Origin: Diplonema papillatum
Lineage: Eukaryota > Euglenozoa > Diplonemea > Diplonemida > Diplonemidae
Assembly: GCA_030068145.1 (NCBI GenBank)
Contig: JAPJBO010000588.1
Location: 62,001 to 126,000 of the forward strand
Length of the DNA: 64,000 nt
Direction of reading: 5' to 3'
The position numbers and the translations under genes were made by a program. Below the pieces are notes generated by a model. The model was not told the origin of the DNA and searched no databases. It was given only the letters and a program-made list of their open reading frames with translations. Below are positions 21,578 to 31,950 of the stretch, piece after piece. How positions within the stretch are numbered: position 1 is the stretch's first letter; each line of letters opens with the position of its first letter.

Positions 21578-23558
21578 ATGGTGATCAAAATCAAAGAAGG
21601 CGAAGAAAAGCTGGTCGGCGTCATCGGCGATGAGGACACCGTCACGGGAATGCTGCTGGCGGGCGTCGGGTGTGCACATTTTCCAACATTTTCAAAAGCG
21701 ACGGCGCGAAGTCCTTTTCTGGAGAACAGTGCTCGTTCTGTGTTAGCCTGCTTCTTCAGACGACCCGACCAGGTCTGGGCAGAAATCCCGACTATGACGA
21801 ACCAACAATAGTAGTCCGCCGGTAGAGTAAACCTGCCTGAAGAAACCAACTAGCCTTCGGGTAGGCTAGTCTGACACTAGTTGTAGTAGTTCGGCATTTT
21901 TGTTGAACGCTTACGCCCGCCACTGAACCCAGATTCACCTGTGTTTCGTGTGGGCTACAGCACATTGACCTCCTTTGATCTGTTGCAGCTGGCAGCCTCC
22001 TCAAGTATTTCCTACAAAGCAGGTCAGGGCATTATCTTCCCATGCAATCAGCCAATCGAGCGTAATCCTTTCAGGTTAGTGTGAGTTCGATCAAAGTAAC
22101 ATCAAGGCAGCCCTTCCAAGGACCAGCCACAGTCAACGCCGCGTGGGTGTGGGCTTTAGACATTGATCATCATGTCTCGAGACTGGAGAGGTCCCATGAA
22201 CATGGAATGTGAATAGCCTCTATTCGAGCCAACCCGGCTTTTATACGTGAAAAAGTGTATTGTTTTTTGACTAGATACTAGCGCGGAGTTAACTTTTTTC
22301 CCTCCTGCCCAAAAGCATATGGGTGGCAGAGTGAGCTGGCTTCGGCCTTCAGGCCGGTAGGCCCGGGTTCGGACCCCGCCTTTCACACTTTTCCGGTCGG
22401 GGATTGTTTTCGAGGTTTGTTGCGTTTCGGGGTCTAATGTGCCCGAAGTTTGCGTTTTTTGCGGAGCTTCTCAGTATTTCGCGGTATTTAGGTCACCCCG
22501 TCGGCCGGGTCCGGGGGGCCCCGGGTACGAGCACCGACCTTAGCTTCACCCGGAGTTCACCACCCTGGCCGAACTTCGCTTCGTGCCCGAACTTTAACTG
22601 CTGCCTCCAGTCTCGCCACGCGCCGGCCTTAGCCGAGCGCACGTACTTAAAACCCCCGATTGCGCGTTACCTGAAGCACCCAGAGGGTGTCGGTGGTTCA
22701 AAGGTGCAGTTGCCCGCATCCAGCCGGCAGTCAGCTCGCATCGGGGAGGTGACGCTATACACCTGGACGAGGTGTGCTGCTGCCCCAGTGTAGTCGCCGC
22801 GGAATCGAGCTGAGGTCGTTTTCAAGGAATAGCTCACTAGTAGTAGTGCTTCACAGATTGCACAGCCGATAGTCCATACTCAGCTTCAGCGCTTATCTGG
22901 CACTGCCCACTGTACCCGCACGCGAGGCCGAGTGCATCATAAGCTTCCCCTTTTCACGTTTATGCCCACCGTCGCCAATCAAAACGCAGTGACAACAACG
23001 CCGAGAAGAAGGCGCGCTACGGACCGAACTACTTCATCGCAACCCGAGACAAGCATCTGGATCAATTGGAGGAGGCGTTCACCAGAGTATGACTTTCAGT
23101 TGAACAGCAACGCCTCTACACCCAACGCCGGGGGGCGCACGGGTTCAGTCAGGCGGCTCGGTGCCTTACCCACATAAAGAGTTTCCCATCCGTAGCAGTG
23201 CACTTTCATGTTCCGCCGACCATCCAAGAATACCCCTGGGGTGCCTTGGGCGGAGAAAAGTGGGAAGGCTGTTTGGGGCCGTTCAAGAGAAAGACCTCCG
23301 ATGGTAAAGTGATCAAGTCCTACCGCACTCTCTTTCGCTCAGATGACGAACCGACCAGACATCGTGGTGGTGCTGATCACGCAGGGTGTGGCAAACGACA
23401 TCCGACACTTGATTGTCGACTACGACAAGACGATCCCCGCGGTGCTTGAGATCCCGAGCAAAGACATCCCGTACGACGCAAACGACGACACCGTCCTGTG
23501 CAAAGTCAATATCGCCCTCGGCAACGGCGACGTGGTGAGGGGCAAGAAGAAGAAGTAA
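21578..23558 (+). CDS. VMA7: V-type H+-ATPase subunit F; exons 21578-21669, 22990-23086, 23343-23558
   Basis: Three phase-matched exons rebuild a 134-residue subunit F (typical 115-130). Exon 1 gives the hallmark VIGDEDTVTGMLLAGVG and ends in phase 2 at GTGTGC. Exon 2 (acceptor CGCAG) gives ARYGPNYFIATRDKHLDQLE and ends in phase 0 at a GTATGA donor. Exon 3 (acceptor GCTCAG) gives MTNRPDIVVVLITQGVANDI, then IPAVLEIPSKDIPYD, and ends in KKKK-stop. Subunit F sits in the central rotor stalk of V1 with subunit D and couples ATP hydrolysis to proton pumping at acidic organelles. Intron 1 (1,320 bp) is swollen by repeat R1 and a tRNA-like insertion; intron 2 is 256 bp. Short frames that begin at the exon 3 ATG are not a separate gene. 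Confidence 0.95.
22068..22857 (+). repeat. Dispersed repeat R1, copy 2, split by an insertion
   Basis: The left part, 22,068-22,176, and right part, 22,649-22,857, align to the continuous copies at 1,758 and 50,620. The break falls after CATCATGT and resumes at AAACCCCCGATTGCGCG. The extra 22,177-22,648 is absent from both other copies. The whole lies in intron 1 of the V-ATPase F gene. Confidence 0.8.
22177..22648 (+). mobile_element. tRNA-like (SINE-like) insertion inside repeat R1
   Basis: Within this 470 bp insertion, 22,321-22,388 has a pol III A-box-like stretch (TGGCAGAGTGAGCTGG) and, about 40 bases on, a B-box-like GGTTCGGACCC within a good T-arm (CGGGTTCGGACCCCG). An anticodon-arm-like hairpin (CGGCCTTCAGGCCG) lies between. 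The acceptor stem does not pair, so it is not a working tRNA. A GC-rich body follows. This arrangement is typical of tRNA-derived SINEs, though no poly-A or target duplication is obvious. Confidence 0.5.
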
Positions 23559-23995
23559 GCACAATCTCGACGCTTCGCGGCGGAGTGGGTGAATGGAGCA
23601 CGCTCCCAGTGCCACCGCCAACCGGATCCGATTCGATCTGTTCGAGCACGGCATAGCGGGAGGCTGAGCAGGCCGAAGGGAGCTCGGGTGTAGGCGTCGG
23701 GCCGCACGCCGCCCACAAATCCGCCGAACCCGGACCGTCGATCTGTTCGTAAGCATCCCAAAACCTTCTGGGGGAAGCCAGAAAGAGCTCGCGGAGTGGC
23801 CACCACCTGCCAACCAATCCGTTGATTCCCTCACGAACGAGGCATCGCAATAGGGGTGGGAGGCCGGAACTAACCTCGCTAGAAGCTCAGTAGACCGAGA
23901 ATAATCAGAAAAAGAGGAGGTGGATGGCCACTACAGAAAGCGCAGAACCTCCCGTAGGCCTTGTGCCTTGTATCGCGTTCCTTTCGGGTTTCCAG

Positions 23996-24040
23996 AATAA
24001 CACGAAGCCCCTCGGCAAAAACCCGTTTTCACATTTCTTC
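23996..24040 (+). repeat. Short dispersed repeat F, copy 2
   Basis: AATAACACGAAGCCCC followed by GGCAAAAACCCGTTTTCACA and TTTCTT; see the copy at 20,833. Confidence 0.6.
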
Positions 24041-24452
24041 TTCTTCGCAAACCCGCGGGCGGACCATGTCGGTTCTGTGCTGTGCTACGGTGGCTGATGC
24101 CACGACCAGAGCGCCGACTTTGCGGGAGAGCGACGAGATTGAAACTGGGACGCCTGATCAGTGTTCCCGCGACCCCGAAATCCTGGTCAGTTAACCGATG
24201 CATATTAAGCATTTATTCGGCAAGATAATCTCCGTCTATTTTTTGTCAAGGCGTCGGTTTTAGTCCCGAGGGAGGCCCGAGGGGGGGTTTGCAACCCCTC
24301 GCCACTCGCTCCGCTCGAACCGGGCGTTCCCTCCGAGTTTTCATTCTTGCATATCAGGCCTGCATGCCTTTTCAAAAGCAATCGAAAAGAAAACAGTCTA
24401 CAAAAGAGCGTTTTACCACCTTGCGCGGTGCCACGGGATGTTTGGCAGCCGC

Positions 24453-24567
24453 TGCTAAACAACAGTGCATGCTGATCCATGTGGTTCATGTACTTACAAA
24501 AGAACTCAATGCTAAACAACAGTGCATGTTAATCCGTGTGGTTCGTGTACTTAAAAGAACTCAATGC
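24453..24567 (+). repeat. 57-bp tandem repeat pair (family G)
   Basis: Two head-to-tail units each run from GCTAAACAACAGTGCATG through TGTGGTTC(A/G)TGTACTTA to AGAACTCAAT. Related single copies lie at about 29,550-29,611 (plus) and 63,304-63,357 (minus). Confidence 0.75.
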
Positions 24568-24691
24568 TAAACAAACATAACGTGGGCGGCGCCGAAGCTT
24601 TACCAGCTTCGGCTGACACCATTTGCGCACTTAACCATTGGTTAAGAAGACGACTGAAAGTACAGACACAAGATATCTCAAAGCATTTGCA

Positions 24692-24740
24692 AAATAACAC
24701 GAAAAGCCTCTGGGCAAAAACCCGTTTTCGCATTTCTTCT
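24692..24740 (+). repeat. Short dispersed repeat F, copy 3
   Basis: AAATAACACGAAAAGCCTC, GGCAAAAACCCGTTTTCGCA, TTTCTT; see the copy at 20,833. Confidence 0.6.
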
Positions 24741-25625
24741 GGTGGAATGCTTAGTTGGTAAGTAGAAGGTGCGAACGGGCTTGGAGCTGCCTTGAAGGCC
24801 TCCTCCCAGAGAACACAGCCTTTTGCTGCTGCCACCGGCGCCAAACAGAGAAACACCCGAGTTAGCCAAATGACCCCAGTTGTCCCTCATTTGTCTCGCT
24901 TGCGAAGTCGATCTCAAAAAAGAGGAACCCCCGAGATGCGCCGCAAAAGAAAAGAGAGAAAACTCGAGAGCAGTCTGCAGAAAAAAAAAACCTCCTTGGC
25001 TGCTCTGAGAGAGTTTCGCCGAAGTCGCGAAAAGGATGCTGCCCCCTCCTCCCTCCCCCCACTGCTTCGCTCGTCCTGTCAAACCTCTTGACCCCACGTC
25101 CGTCCTCCCCTCCTGGGGCATCCAGGAGAAGGAGCTCACTTGTCCACACGGATCTTCCTGACGGCCACACCGAGCACGTGATTCTGCGTTGTTGCATAGT
25201 AGAATTATGTAGTCTGACGATCCCGCAAGCATGTGAACTGCGGCAGGCTTCACCCTGCGTTCCGGCTCGGAAGCACACTGAATGTCGCATTTCGTCCCCA
25301 TGTTTGTAACGGCTATCATCCGTTGAGGAAGACATCGTCTCACCCCCAGCATGCTACGTTGGATTCATCGCAACCGCCTTCCCGCAGTCGGAACAAAAAC
25401 CGCTCTCTCTCTCTCTCTCGTGTTGCCAACTGGGAGGCGGTGGCGATGCTATCCCGTCTGAGAACAACGGCGACTCTTTTTCTCCTTTGTTCCAACGCGG
25501 ACCTCTCTCTTTTTTTTTTTTTTTTTTTTACGCTTTTCCTTTTTTATTGCCGATTGCTCGCCCTTTTCACTTCTCGTCGCTTTTGTCTTTTGTGTTTGTT
25601 TTCTATTTCTGTTTCGTTCGCTCGG

Positions 25626-25910
25626 GGTCTCCTGCTGCGGGTTCACCCACAGCAACCTTGATACGACTTTTGCTTTCTCTAGCTGATAAACTTGCTTGGA
25701 TTCGGGTGCTGAACTTGTTGCCAAGAACGAGCTTCTCTCTCCCAAACCGCAGCCAATCGGTGGCAACGACGGGCGGTGTGTACAAATGGCAGAGACGGAA
25801 CCAGATCAAGACTTGCGCCAACTAGGCATTCCTCATTCAAGGAGAATACTTGCAATCATCGATCCTCATCACGACGCAAGTTCAAAAGATTTCCCATCCC
25901 ATTTTTGCCA
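25626..25910 (-). rRNA. Partial 18S (SSU) rRNA, 3' end, antisense; probably a fragment or pseudogene
   Basis: Read on the plus strand this is the reverse complement of the SSU 3' end. The near-3'-terminal GGGTTCACCCACAGCAACC and TGATACGACTTTTGCTT come first, then the universal ACGGGCGGTGTGTACAAA, then GGCATTCCTCATT, TACTTGCAAT and GATCCTCATCACGA in the expected order. Divergence from a typical eukaryotic SSU is perhaps 15-20%, with a shortened variable helix. Similarity fades after about 25,910. No LSU, 5.8S or ITS follows, so this is an isolated piece rather than a working rDNA unit. Confidence 0.85.
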
Positions 25911-26658
25911 AGCCGACTTCAGTCGACAACAATGCGCCCTGCAGACAGCGTCTGCAGAAAGGCCACCCAGACTCCAAATGTCTGCTTCACGGCACACCCT
26001 ACTCGATCAGTCTCATTGCTTCTCCGAGCCCTGAGGCACAGGATACAAGCTACTTCCGTGTTGCTCCCGTGTTCGGCGTTAGCTTTGAGGTCAATCGCCG
26101 TATTGTTCAGTGCATCCGTTAGCAATTCACTGGCGCTCAAAGTCTTCAACTTGCAGAGTGAGTCGTTGCCGCTAGGCTACCATCCATCGGGCCAGCAACG
26201 GCGTCAGGCCCTCCGGACGTGCGGTTGTTCAAGCTCATGGTGTGCAGTGGGTAACGTCTGAATATACACCATGGGTAGCGGGATCCGGGGGACGGACATA
26301 GCGTGGGAGGGTTGTCGGCTTCGTTCGGCTCAAGACTTCTGTTTTCTTCATCTTGCGGCCCACCTTCAAGGAGAGCCGCTGTTTGGCTCGGCGCTCGATT
26401 TCAGAAGTGTTTTCACTCGGTCTCGATCGAAGTCGCTTTGGTGCTGGCTGGAGAACTTCGTCGCGATACCGTGCTACGTACCCTGCGTCCAGCCCATCCT
26501 AGCATGCAGCGCCACTCCGTCTTGGGTGTCAGTTGGAGAAGGTTTCGTCCCTATAAACGCGTTTGTCATTATTATAAAGCGAGGTTGGCAGCGTATCGTG
26601 TTGTTACTAGCTTTTAAGCAGGTGCTTATAAGTTTGCGCACAACCAAAGGGGAAATTC

Positions 26659-28122
26659 ATGACCACGACGACGGGTTTGCTGCTGGCGGCCCTTCTGTGC
26701 CTAGCAGACGCACAGAATGTGTCGCAAGTTACTGTCCTTGTGCGACCAGAGGCCATCGGGCGCACGAAGCTTGGCTACGTTTCCTTCAACTTCGACTGGC
26801 ACAAAAACGACGAACCTTCGTGGAACTTCAACGCATCCATCATGACGTTGCGGCTGGGAGACCGGAACCTCTTGGGGTTCGCGAAGCGGCTGGCAGGGGC
26901 GCACGTGCGCGTCGGAGGCAGCGAAGCGGACATGGTCATCTACGACACTGCGGGAAATGCCTGCAGCGACTATCCGGGCACTGACCCAGCCTTCTGCCTC
27001 TCCATGTCGCGCTGGAAGGAGATTGTGAACTTCACACAGGCAACAGGAACGAAGCTCGTGTTCGGGCTGAACGCGATGTCCTCCCGACAAGGGAACAACT
27101 CCGCCCCCTTGAACTTGACCAACATCGAAGAGTTCTTGCGGTATACTGCAACCCAAAACCTACCCGTATACGGTTTTGAATTGGGTAACGAGCTGCCGCA
27201 CGTCCCGCCTGCCGTGATGGGACACGACTACATCGGCCTCCGTGCATTGATAAACAAGATGTTCCAGGAGGCAACCTACACACACCCGCTGCCGCTGCTG
27301 ATAGGACCGGACCTCAACCCCGATCCGTCCTACTTGCAGCAGTGGCTGCCACTTGTCGCAGATGCCATCAACGCAACCACATATCACAACTACGTGATGG
27401 AGGGAGACAGCCCAGTTGTCGCGGAGCAGATTATGACGCCTGGGTATCTGGACGAGGGTCCAATTCAGATTGCAGGCGTGATGGCCGCTTGGCGGACCTT
27501 GGGTCAGCCCAATGGCATTGACATCTGGGCTGGGGAGATTGCTGCGTGCTGGCACTCGGGACAGGCAAACATAACCGACAGATTCGAGGGCACGTTTTGG
27601 TACGCAGACGCACTTGCTGCCCGCGTTGCTTTGAACACGTCGGCATTTTGCAGGCAGGCAGCAATCGGAGGAGACTACGAACTACTCGACAGGTCCACAG
27701 ATCCTTACCGCCCCAACCCTGATGCGTACGTGGCAGCGCTCTTTACTGACTTGATGGGGTTGACTGCGCTGAACGCGTCTCTGTCTGTGCCTGGCAGTGG
27801 CTACTTCAGACCGTGGGCACAATGCGGCAGGAAGGGCGGTCTGGTGCTGCTGTTTGTGAACATCGACTCGAATTCCACATACCGTACAACAGTCTCTTCC
27901 TTCACGAAAGGGCTGGAAATGGAAGTTTATGAGCTGAGTGCAGACAGCTTGTCAAGCGCGGAGATGAAGCTCAACGGAGAAATATTGATGCCGCTTGCCG
28001 ATGGCAGCTTGCCCGAGATGACTGGGGTCAAAACGTCTTACAGCGGCAGCTTTGATATCAAACCCTTGACTACTGTCTTCGTGGCCTTCCCGGGAGTGGA
28101 GTTGGCAGGGTGTCGGCAGTGA
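26659..28122 (+). CDS. GH79 heparanase-like glycoside hydrolase, secreted or lysosomal
   Basis: A 487-residue intronless frame beginning with a clear signal peptide (GLLLAALLCLADA). A TIM-barrel core follows, with VRVGGSEAD near residue 83, the acid/base motif FELGNEL (Asn177-Glu178) and the probable nucleophile Glu293 in DIWAGEIAACW. A C-terminal beta domain holds GLVLLFVNIDSNS. The spacing of the two Glu (115 residues) is close to that of human heparanase (E225 and E343, 118 apart). There are many NxS/T sequons. GH79 enzymes cleave beta-glucuronides in heparan sulfate, arabinogalactan or related polysaccharides. The substrate here is unknown and need not be heparan sulfate. Base composition is less GC-extreme than in neighbouring genes. 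The ATG chosen is the one immediately before the signal peptide. Confidence 0.9.
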   Translation: MTTTTGLLLAALLCLADAQNVSQVTVLVRPEAIGRTKLGYVSFNFDWHKNDEPSWNFNASIMTLRLGDRNLLGFAKRLAGAHVRVGGSEADMVIYDTAGNACSDYPGTDPAFCLSMSRWKEIVNFTQATGTKLVFGLNAMSSRQGNNSAPLNLTNIEEFLRYTATQNLPVYGFELGNELPHVPPAVMGHDYIGLRALINKMFQEATYTHPLPLLIGPDLNPDPSYLQQWLPLVADAINATTYHNYVMEGDSPVVAEQIMTPGYLDEGPIQIAGVMAAWRTLGQPNGIDIWAGEIAACWHSGQANITDRFEGTFWYADALAARVALNTSAFCRQAAIGGDYELLDRSTDPYRPNPDAYVAALFTDLMGLTALNASLSVPGSGYFRPWAQCGRKGGLVLLFVNIDSNSTYRTTVSSFTKGLEMEVYELSADSLSSAEMKLNGEILMPLADGSLPEMTGVKTSYSGSFDIKPLTTVFVAFPGVELAGCRQ

Positions 28123-29128
28123 CTGCCGAATGAGTCTTTCTTCGTGTTATTCTGAATCCATGGCGGCTTTTGCAAACCGTTGCGCGCTTGTGTTCGTGCC
28201 AACGAGGGTCCTGAACTTACCACACCTTAGCCTCTGCGGTCAACCAGAGACTTTGAAACGACATTCTAAACCTCGCTGAAAAGTTCGTCCTAGACGCAAA
28301 TTTTGTCAGCTCAAGAGAGTCTGTGAGCGGGGATTGTAGAGATTCCACCGTATTGTGTGACACGGCGTCTGTTTAGTCCCGACGGAGCCTCTACTACGAA
28401 ACATGAAATACTTTGCAGACACGAGTACGTCCTTCCTGTCAACGTCTTCCGGCCGCCTTTCTACGTGACCGATCCAACCTTGAGGCAGCGAGAGTGTGAT
28501 ACGGGCTATCCAGCTGCTACTAACGTTTATCCCAAGAGCACAACAAAACTACGCATTTCTTTTATTCGAGCGCGAAAGACGCGTACTCTGCACGGAAGGG
28601 CAGTGCGGGGAGTACTCTCAGAAGAACTTCTAGTCCAGGGCCTCTCTGTACAGGCACCCCTTTATTCGCCTTCGGAGCCCCGGCACTACCCGTATTATCT
28701 GTTCTCCTACTGGGGTCACGAGAACGTGCAATTGTCCTAGCAGAAATGGTAGCCGCGTTGTTGCATGGTGCGTCTGGGCCTAGTTGAACGGAATCCAGCA
28801 CCCTGCCAAATCCGTAGTAACAGTTTTTCGAGCGCGCCTCTCCAAAATGAATCTATTAATGCATCTCGGAACTGACGCTTCCCTTTTCCGACACACACAG
28901 CGGTGAAGGATATCCCTACTGCCGATAACTACCTGGTGACTCTAACACCCCCGGAGTTTCTCGCGAACTACCTCTATAAAGAACCCACGACGAAGGCCTC
29001 ACCCCGCCTCTATCGGCTTCTTGAAGCACGAAACCGGCTGGAAACACCCCTTTTTTGTTGCAGAGAAGAAGGGGAGGCGGGCAAGAGGCCGGGGCAAAGT
29101 GCGCTCGACGTACACAGGGTCGCAAAAA
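28123..29128. other. Intergenic region, no supported gene
   Basis: Frames such as 28,357-28,740 lack domains. Nothing else recognised. Confidence 0.45.
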
Positions 29129-30674
29129 TGGCCTCCCGAGGTGTCGGCAAGACGGTTGCCTGGGGCTTGGGCAGCTTCCTCGCTTGGCAGACCGTCGGTG
29201 CACCTATGTATGACCGTTTTCTCTTCTTTTTTTGTGTTAACAATGCCTAATAAATAGTAGTACCTGCTTTGTAGGAAATACCTTCAGATACTGCCAGTTG
29301 CGAAGTCTCAAAGAAGGCTCAATCTCAGCATAGTGTGGCACTCATCAGCATGCCGATGACTCCCCACTACCGCAACAATATTCCAAGCTCAAAGGAGGTA
29401 AATGTGCTGTGGCCCACACGAACCATGGGTAATTCTAGGCTAGTGGGCGAAAGCGTTCAGCAAAAATACCCACTTTGTCGTTGTAATGTTTCCCCTCCTC
29501 TAGCCTCCTTCGAAGTAAGCACAAGGCAGCCCCTCGAGAATTTCTCGCCGCTGCTAAACTACCTACGACCTACGAGAACGTGCATGCTAATCCATGTGGT
29601 TCATTCGACGTGGGCGGTTTTAAAGTTACATCTGAATGACACCTCAACACCCGACGAATAAACCAGTACTTTCACTCTAAACTACGCATTTCTTCTCCAC
29701 AAGAAGCCTCCAGAGTGCAAACACCCGCCACGCAACCGAACAGCGCGTATTACAACGAGCAGGAGTACCTCGGCCGGCGGGAAAAGCTCCTTCAGAGGGA
29801 CGTGCGGGCGCTGCAGGAGGAGAAGAAGGAGCTGCAAGGCACGGTGAGCAAGCGGATGAAGGAGCTGAGCGAAGAGGAGGCCTACGGCCCGCAGATGCTC
29901 GCCGGCGAGCGGAAGCTGTGGGCCGAGCGCATCCGGCGCTGGACGGCGACCGAGGGCATCGACGCGACGATCGACGTGCTGCCCGCCATATACTGGCAGT
30001 TCCGCCGACTGGGCAAGTGGTACACCCTCATGACCGAGCGGGGTGAGTTCCAAGAGAACGAAGGCAGCTTCGGCGAGTACATCTCCCTCAGCGCCATCAA
30101 CCACGACTCCCGCGGGGCCTGCGTGTTCGAAGCGCACCCGGCGGAAACGAAGCAGTCGGTGCTGAAGAACGTCCTCGCGCAGATCAGAACCGCGAACGAA
30201 GAAGCTTACGACCCGCTTCTCTTCGCCCTCGAAGGGTCGCTCGTGAACGTGGACGACAGCGTGTCCCTTTCCAGCCTCATCCGGAACCGTGAGTCGTTGA
30301 CGCAGGACCTCGGGGAGTATTCAAACAGCCCGTGCCTGCCGCCTGCCTTGGGAGCCGAGGTGCAAGCTGCCGCTAGCAGTCTGCTTTCCATCGACCTGCA
30401 CTCCATCGAGCCGAAGCTGCCGTTGCTTGCGAAGCGGGTGCTCGCGGTGCAGGACTTCCTGGACACCACCAAAGACTTCGTCGAGCCCGACGAAAAGGAC
30501 TACCTCAAGCGCGCTGCGCACGAGCAGGCGGACCAGCTCGTGGACCACCTCGCCCGGTACGGCAAGTCCATCGAATCGTACCTGCTCCTCCGCCAAGCAC
30601 AAAGCATCTTCGACGCGCATTTGGCCACCCTTGAGCTCTCCTTCGTGGACCTCCGAGCGAAGAAGAAGGGGTGA
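29129..30674 (+). CDS. Unrecognised protein with coiled-coil N-terminus; main exon 29716-30674, tentative first exon 29129-29198
   Basis: The main frame to TGA 30,672-30,674 encodes about 319 residues but has no suitable ATG; it opens at a CTCCAGAG acceptor-like site, so an upstream exon is needed. A small candidate exon begins at ATG 29,129 (MASRGVGKTVAWGLGSFLAW) and ends at a GTGCAC donor in phase 1, compatible with an acceptor at 29,715. Visible features are a charged coiled coil (EYLGRREKLLQRDVRALQEE), a globular section with WQFRRLGKWYTLMTERGEF, and a Lys-rich C-terminus. The N-terminal segment could be a membrane anchor or organelle-targeting helix if exon 1 is right. The family is not recognised. 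A decayed copy of the 3' end follows at 30,993. Confidence 0.55.
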
Positions 30675-30992
30675 CGATCGCCGGTTCGGCACCCAGCCGC
30701 CCGAAGTGAAGCTCTCGCGAAGTGTGAACTCGGTGGATCCACCAGAGGGGCAGGCCGTAGTGGGCTCGAAAAGCGCCCACCCGCCGGGTGCAGGGTGCGG
30801 AAAGCTGGCTGAGTACGCGAGTTTAAATAACCCGTGTCTACTTTCGTGCAGTGCTTCCTAGCACCCAGGAAAGGCCCGAGGAGAAAGACTGCCGCGAGCG
30901 AAAACGCTGACTGAAGACGCGACGAACCTGTGCCTAGCATCCAAAAATCGCAACGAGCGCCGTTGCTGCGTGGGGTTTCCTGATGTCACTCT

Positions 30993-31173
30993 CGGCTTCG
31001 TCGAGCCTGGCGAAAATACTACCCCAAGCGCGCGCGCGCACGAGCGACTCGTGGACCGCCTCGCCCGGTACGGCAAGTCCATCGAATCGTACCTTCTCGT
31101 GGCATCTTCGACGCACCCCCGAGAGCCCACCTTCGTGAAGAAGAAGGGGCGACGCGCGCCGGTTCAACACCCC
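30993..31173 (+). pseudogene. Decayed duplicate of the 3' end of the 29-30 kb gene
   Basis: It repeats 30,474-30,690 in order: GCTTCGTCGAGCC, CACGAG..., GTGGACCGCCTCGCCCGGTA with CGGCAAGTCCATCGAATCGT, GCATCTTCGACGC, and GAAGAAGAAGGGG followed by GCCGGTTC. Internal deletions remove the frame. It lies about 320 bp downstream of the parent stop, on the same strand. Confidence 0.88.
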
Positions 31174-31950
31174 AGAACCTCTTGAGCTTGCGGGTGTCAT
31201 GCCAACCTGACGCATCCTACAGAACAAGCGACGCCAGTCTAACAAAGACACCCCTTTTCCATGTGTAAAGAGCAGCGACTCAATTCTTCTGACATTATTT
31301 TGTTCGCCCGATGACGTGGGCTAACTCCCGCTGATTCTGGATCGCGTACGTCCGCGGCCCAAGGTTTCGCCCGCGCCGCCCGATAAGACTTGTTTTCCGC
31401 AGCCGACGAGGCGGACAGGTCCTCAGTCGCATGCCATTCGAGACACGCCCTTTCTGCAGCAAATTGAAAAGACGGCCGTGTCGCTGTTTGGGCGCGCTGC
31501 ACATGGCCGCCCCACAAAAATACGATCACTCGAACCTTTCGCTTAGATTCCCGCACGCATCCGGTCCCGCGGGCAAAAAGGAGGAAGAAAAAGAAAGGCA
31601 GGCCTGTCGCCTTGTTCGCTCTTGTTCCGTTCGTTTTTTGAAGACGCTCGCGTTTCCAAGAGGCATGTACTGAAACACCCTTGATCGTGATTCGATTACG
31701 CTCGATCATCTAGTCACGAAAGAGAGCAGATGCAGATTATCGCCACAGATTCCTTGCATTCTAACCCAAACTATCGTGCTCGATCATCGTGCGAAAGCTG
31801 GTTTCCATGCCCGGGTCCCAGCAGCCGCGTGCATTGTCCCCGGAAGGTCAGCATGAACGTCCCTTCCGCATTCGCCGCTCACTCAGGTCGTGCACAGTGT
31901 CAATACACTGACGAATCACAAAAACACCCCAGTCAGAAAAGCACTTCAAT
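31174..31950. other. Intergenic region with a fragment of the 44/54 kb element
   Basis: At 31,713-31,790 the run AGTCACGAAAGAGAGCAGAT, GCAGATTATCGCCACAG matches the interior of the elements near 44.55 kb (minus) and 53.98 kb (plus). No gene is seen. Confidence 0.6.

Larger units (their letters stand above)
23559..26658. other. Intergenic region with short repeats and an rRNA fragment, no protein gene
   Basis: It contains repeat F copies, the 57-bp tandem pair at 24,453 and the antisense SSU rRNA piece at 25,626. There is a T run at 25,510-25,530 and a short CT run at 25,404-25,420. Frames at 26,271-26,984 have no recognisable domain ahead of the GH79 gene. Confidence 0.5.

Noticed and set aside
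22318-22390. Functional tRNA gene
   Set aside because: A- and B-box-like elements are present but the acceptor stem does not pair and the anticodon arm is irregular; better described as SINE-like.
29715-30674. Treating the 29-30 kb frame as a complete gene starting at GTG 29,715
   Set aside because: A nuclear eukaryotic gene should start at ATG; the acceptor-like CCAGAG at this point and a phase-matched upstream exon fit better.
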